Positions 62,381 through 64,000 of a DNA stretch of 64,000 nt are shown piece after piece. The stretch lies in the NCBI GenBank assembly GCA_964645005.1, contig CAZXYS010000014.1, forward strand, positions 33,062 through 97,061, in the 5' to 3' direction. The translations under genes were made by a program, and so were the position numbers. Every line of letters begins with the position of its first letter. Positions within the stretch are counted from its first letter, which is position 1. A model generated the notes under the pieces. It saw only the letters and a list, made by a program, of their open reading frames with translations. It was not told where the DNA came from and did no database searches. Source of the stretch: CAZXYS01 sp964645005. Its GTDB lineage: Bacteria; Bacteroidota; Ignavibacteria; Kapaibacteriales; UBA2268.

Positions 62381-62883
62381 ATTTTCCCCTCTATATGATA
62401 AAATAAATGAATCCAAGTAGTTCGCATTACTAATTGATTCATAGGAATCAAATTTAGCAATTTACAGGTTGTTAAAATTTTTTAGATCAAAAATTGCAAA
62501 TGGATAAAAATACCCATCTTCAGGCTGTATTTCAAAAAGTCTCTGTTTTAATAAAGTCTCTGTTACAAATTAATAAATATACTCCCAAAAAAAAATTAAT
62601 TTGTTGAAAATTTGCAGCATTTATAAAAATTGTTAATAGATGTGCCTAAATATTAATTAAGTAAGCTTTTAACGTTGTTATTGAAAAGAAATAAAGTTGT
62701 GACATTGCCACATATTTATTTGTGTTATTATTTTATCGAAAAAGTGACAATATCTCCGTAACTTTTTTTTATATATTGTGTTAGTCTCAATGAATGTTCT
62801 TTTGCATTTTTAATTATTACTAAGTAAATAAATACGTTTCAATTAGTATTTTGAATTTATTCATAACATAAGGAGATTTCATC
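62381..62883. other. Long AT-rich divergent intergenic region
   Basis: 503 bp between the LytTR gene and the secreted-protein gene. No ORF of interest. A direct repeat AAAGTCTCTGTT occurs twice (about 62536-62569, 23 bp apart), which could be a regulator site, and the last 15 bp hold a good SD (AAGGAG) for the gene at 62884. No terminator was seen. Confidence 0.5.
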
Positions 62884-64000
62884 ATGAAAAAGAATACTAA
62901 TAAGATTCTTTCTTCAATAATTTTTTCCATTATTTTTGCTGCTTTCGGACTTACTGAAGTCAAAGAAGCAAAAGCCCAGCCGGACAACTACTGTATCCCC
63001 TATCCATCTGATTGCAGATACGATTATTGTTATTCCTACTATTCCTACGCCAGATTAATAGAAGTAACTCAGGGTGGTGAAACAAAACTGTCAGTTTCAC
63101 CAGGACGGGTAGGATGCTACAAATTTTATGAAGAACCAATAATAAAACTTACACCGGGACAGGAATTCTGTGTGCGAGTAAGACGTTATAACAGATATTA
63201 TTATAATGTCTGCCGTATATACATAGACTGGAACGCCAATGGAATATGGGATCTGCGAGATCCTGACCCTTACAGAGAACATTTAATAGCGCATAGGAGA
63301 TATAAATATTACGGTAATCTGGATAACAATTACTGTAGTTATCGTTACACCTCTCAAGGACATAGCGCCGGCGATCCTTTCGTAGTGCCTGAAGATGTCG
63401 AAGGTAAATTCCGAATGAGGATTGTGACAAATTATTACAACAGGAACAGATGGAATGCGTGCGTCATAGCTGCAAGATATAATTATGGCAGCTATTGCAG
63501 AAGTTACAGCCGCGGCAATGCCTATGATTTTATTATCCATGTTGAAGGCGGCGTAAAAGACACATATCCTTCCGATGGCGATATTCTCTTTGCCGGTGAA
63601 GAATATAACGGCGAAACAAGGGAATATGATGGTGAAGACGTTTACTTCAAAAAGCCGAGTATAATTTTCCCGGGCAATCCAAAAGCCGGAAGCAAAGCGG
63701 AATTTTATATCTTCGGTCCAATGCCCTCCGAAGCAATTAAATACAGAGGCTTGAATGAGTATCCTTCAACGGATACCTGGATTGATGTTGCCAATCAGGG
63801 CGAAGAATATACAATTCAGCACTCTGAAGGCGATTATTCATATCCGAAATCACCTTATGGCGATGGAACATTTAAAGCAGACAGAGGTGGCAACTACGAA
63901 GTATATGCTTATCTAAAAGAATCGCCCAGAGCAAAAAGAAATGCTTTCATAGTTGCCTGGGATGATGACCTTTCGATGGATGCTATCATGTCGCCAAAGA
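62884..64000 (+). CDS. Secreted GEVED-domain-like protein, 5' part (continues beyond window)
   Basis: The ATG at 62884 follows AAGGAGATTTCATC and the frame stays open to the window end (372 codons). A signal peptide (about 8-35, ending EAKAQP) is followed by an unusual Tyr/Cys-rich segment (YCIPYPSDCRYDYCYSYYSY, six Cys within the first 70 mature residues) and then a GEVED-like unit: IYIDWNANGIWDLRDP, PFVVPEDVEGKFRMRI, CVIAARYNYG, then DFIIHVEGG. The second part (about 225-372) carries beta-rich, possibly Ig-like sequence (IIFPGNPKAGSKAEFYIFGP). GEVED domains are typical of T9SS cargo, so a sorting domain is expected past the window edge. Function unknown; probably a surface or matrix protein. 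Confidence 0.85.
   Translation, partial: MKKNTNKILSSIIFSIIFAAFGLTEVKEAKAQPDNYCIPYPSDCRYDYCYSYYSYARLIEVTQGGETKLSVSPGRVGCYKFYEEPIIKLTPGQEFCVRVRRYNRYYYNVCRIYIDWNANGIWDLRDPDPYREHLIAHRRYKYYGNLDNNYCSYRYTSQGHSAGDPFVVPEDVEGKFRMRIVTNYYNRNRWNACVIAARYNYGSYCRSYSRGNAYDFIIHVEGGVKDTYPSDGDILFAGEEYNGETREYDGEDVYFKKPSIIFPGNPKAGSKAEFYIFGPMPSEAIKYRGLNEYPSTDTWIDVANQGEEYTIQHSEGDYSYPKSPYGDGTFKADRGGNYEVYAYLKESPRAKRNAFIVAWDDDLSMDAIMSPK

Overview
The window looks like a chromosomal fragment of an AT-rich bacterium of the Bacteroidota/Chlorobi supergroup, most likely an Ignavibacteria- or Kapabacteria-like lineage. This placement is an inference from gene style, not from a phylogenetic marker. The main clues are several large secreted proteins that end in type IX secretion (T9SS) C-terminal sorting domains of the FlgD/'YNPxG-WDGxNxxGxxVxxGxY' style (C25 peptidase, C39-like protein, YCF48-type propeller, M1 peptidase), many lipoproteins, PAS-rich histidine kinases, LytTR and NarL-type regulators and weak Shine-Dalgarno use. 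A run of exactly 100 N at 54108-54207 shows that it comes from a draft assembly.

Layout. 1-9 kb: the 3' part of an outer-membrane TonB-receptor-like barrel converges on a 1939-residue C25 (gingipain/PorU-type) cysteine peptidase, followed by an unrecognised four-helix membrane protein. 9-14.4 kb: a tight three-gene operon on the minus strand, in which a soluble PAS histidine kinase sits between two secreted DUF3857/transglutaminase-like paralogues, one with an intact Cys-His-Asp triad and one that has lost Cys and His. 14.7-20.2 kb: an 1828-residue secreted protein built from four tandem units (beta-domain plus C39/papain-like domain); the fourth unit has lost its active-site residues. 20.3-25.1 kb: initiator tRNA, an AddA/RecB-type helicase-nuclease and a hicB-hicA pair whose toxin is frameshifted at a C9 tract. 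25.3-35.6 kb: a lipoprotein and a barrel protein, tRNA-Glu, then a sensory cluster (lone Cys-rich PAS protein, PAS kinase, Rcp1-like receiver, 1251-residue hybrid kinase).

35.6-49.9 kb: mostly housekeeping and envelope genes: a 105-bp tandem repeat, recR-ybaB, pspA with a YbjN-like partner, two paralogous lipoproteins, a propeller protein, an M1 aminopeptidase, an aldo-keto reductase and tRNA-Leu. 50.4-59.75 kb is the accessory region: a type I restriction-modification locus (hsdM, a lone DUF1016-N protein, hsdS, hsdR) carrying a REP-associated tyrosine transposase (RAYT) between hsdS and hsdR. The RAYT gene contains its own REP-like palindromes as translated sequence, and an in-frame 63-bp repeat array runs up to it from an ATG that overlaps the hsdS stop. 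The island ends with an orphan gene, an excisionase-like HTH gene and a truncated primase-like remnant abutting an interspersed repeat that also occurs at 41.9 kb. 59.75-64 kb: two NarL-type response regulators, a membrane LytTR regulator and the start of a secreted GEVED-type protein that runs off the window.

The items most worth following are the RAYT/repeat/R-M arrangement, the four-fold C39-like protein with a decayed last unit, the active/inactive transglutaminase pair around a kinase, and the homopolymer-interrupted hicA.
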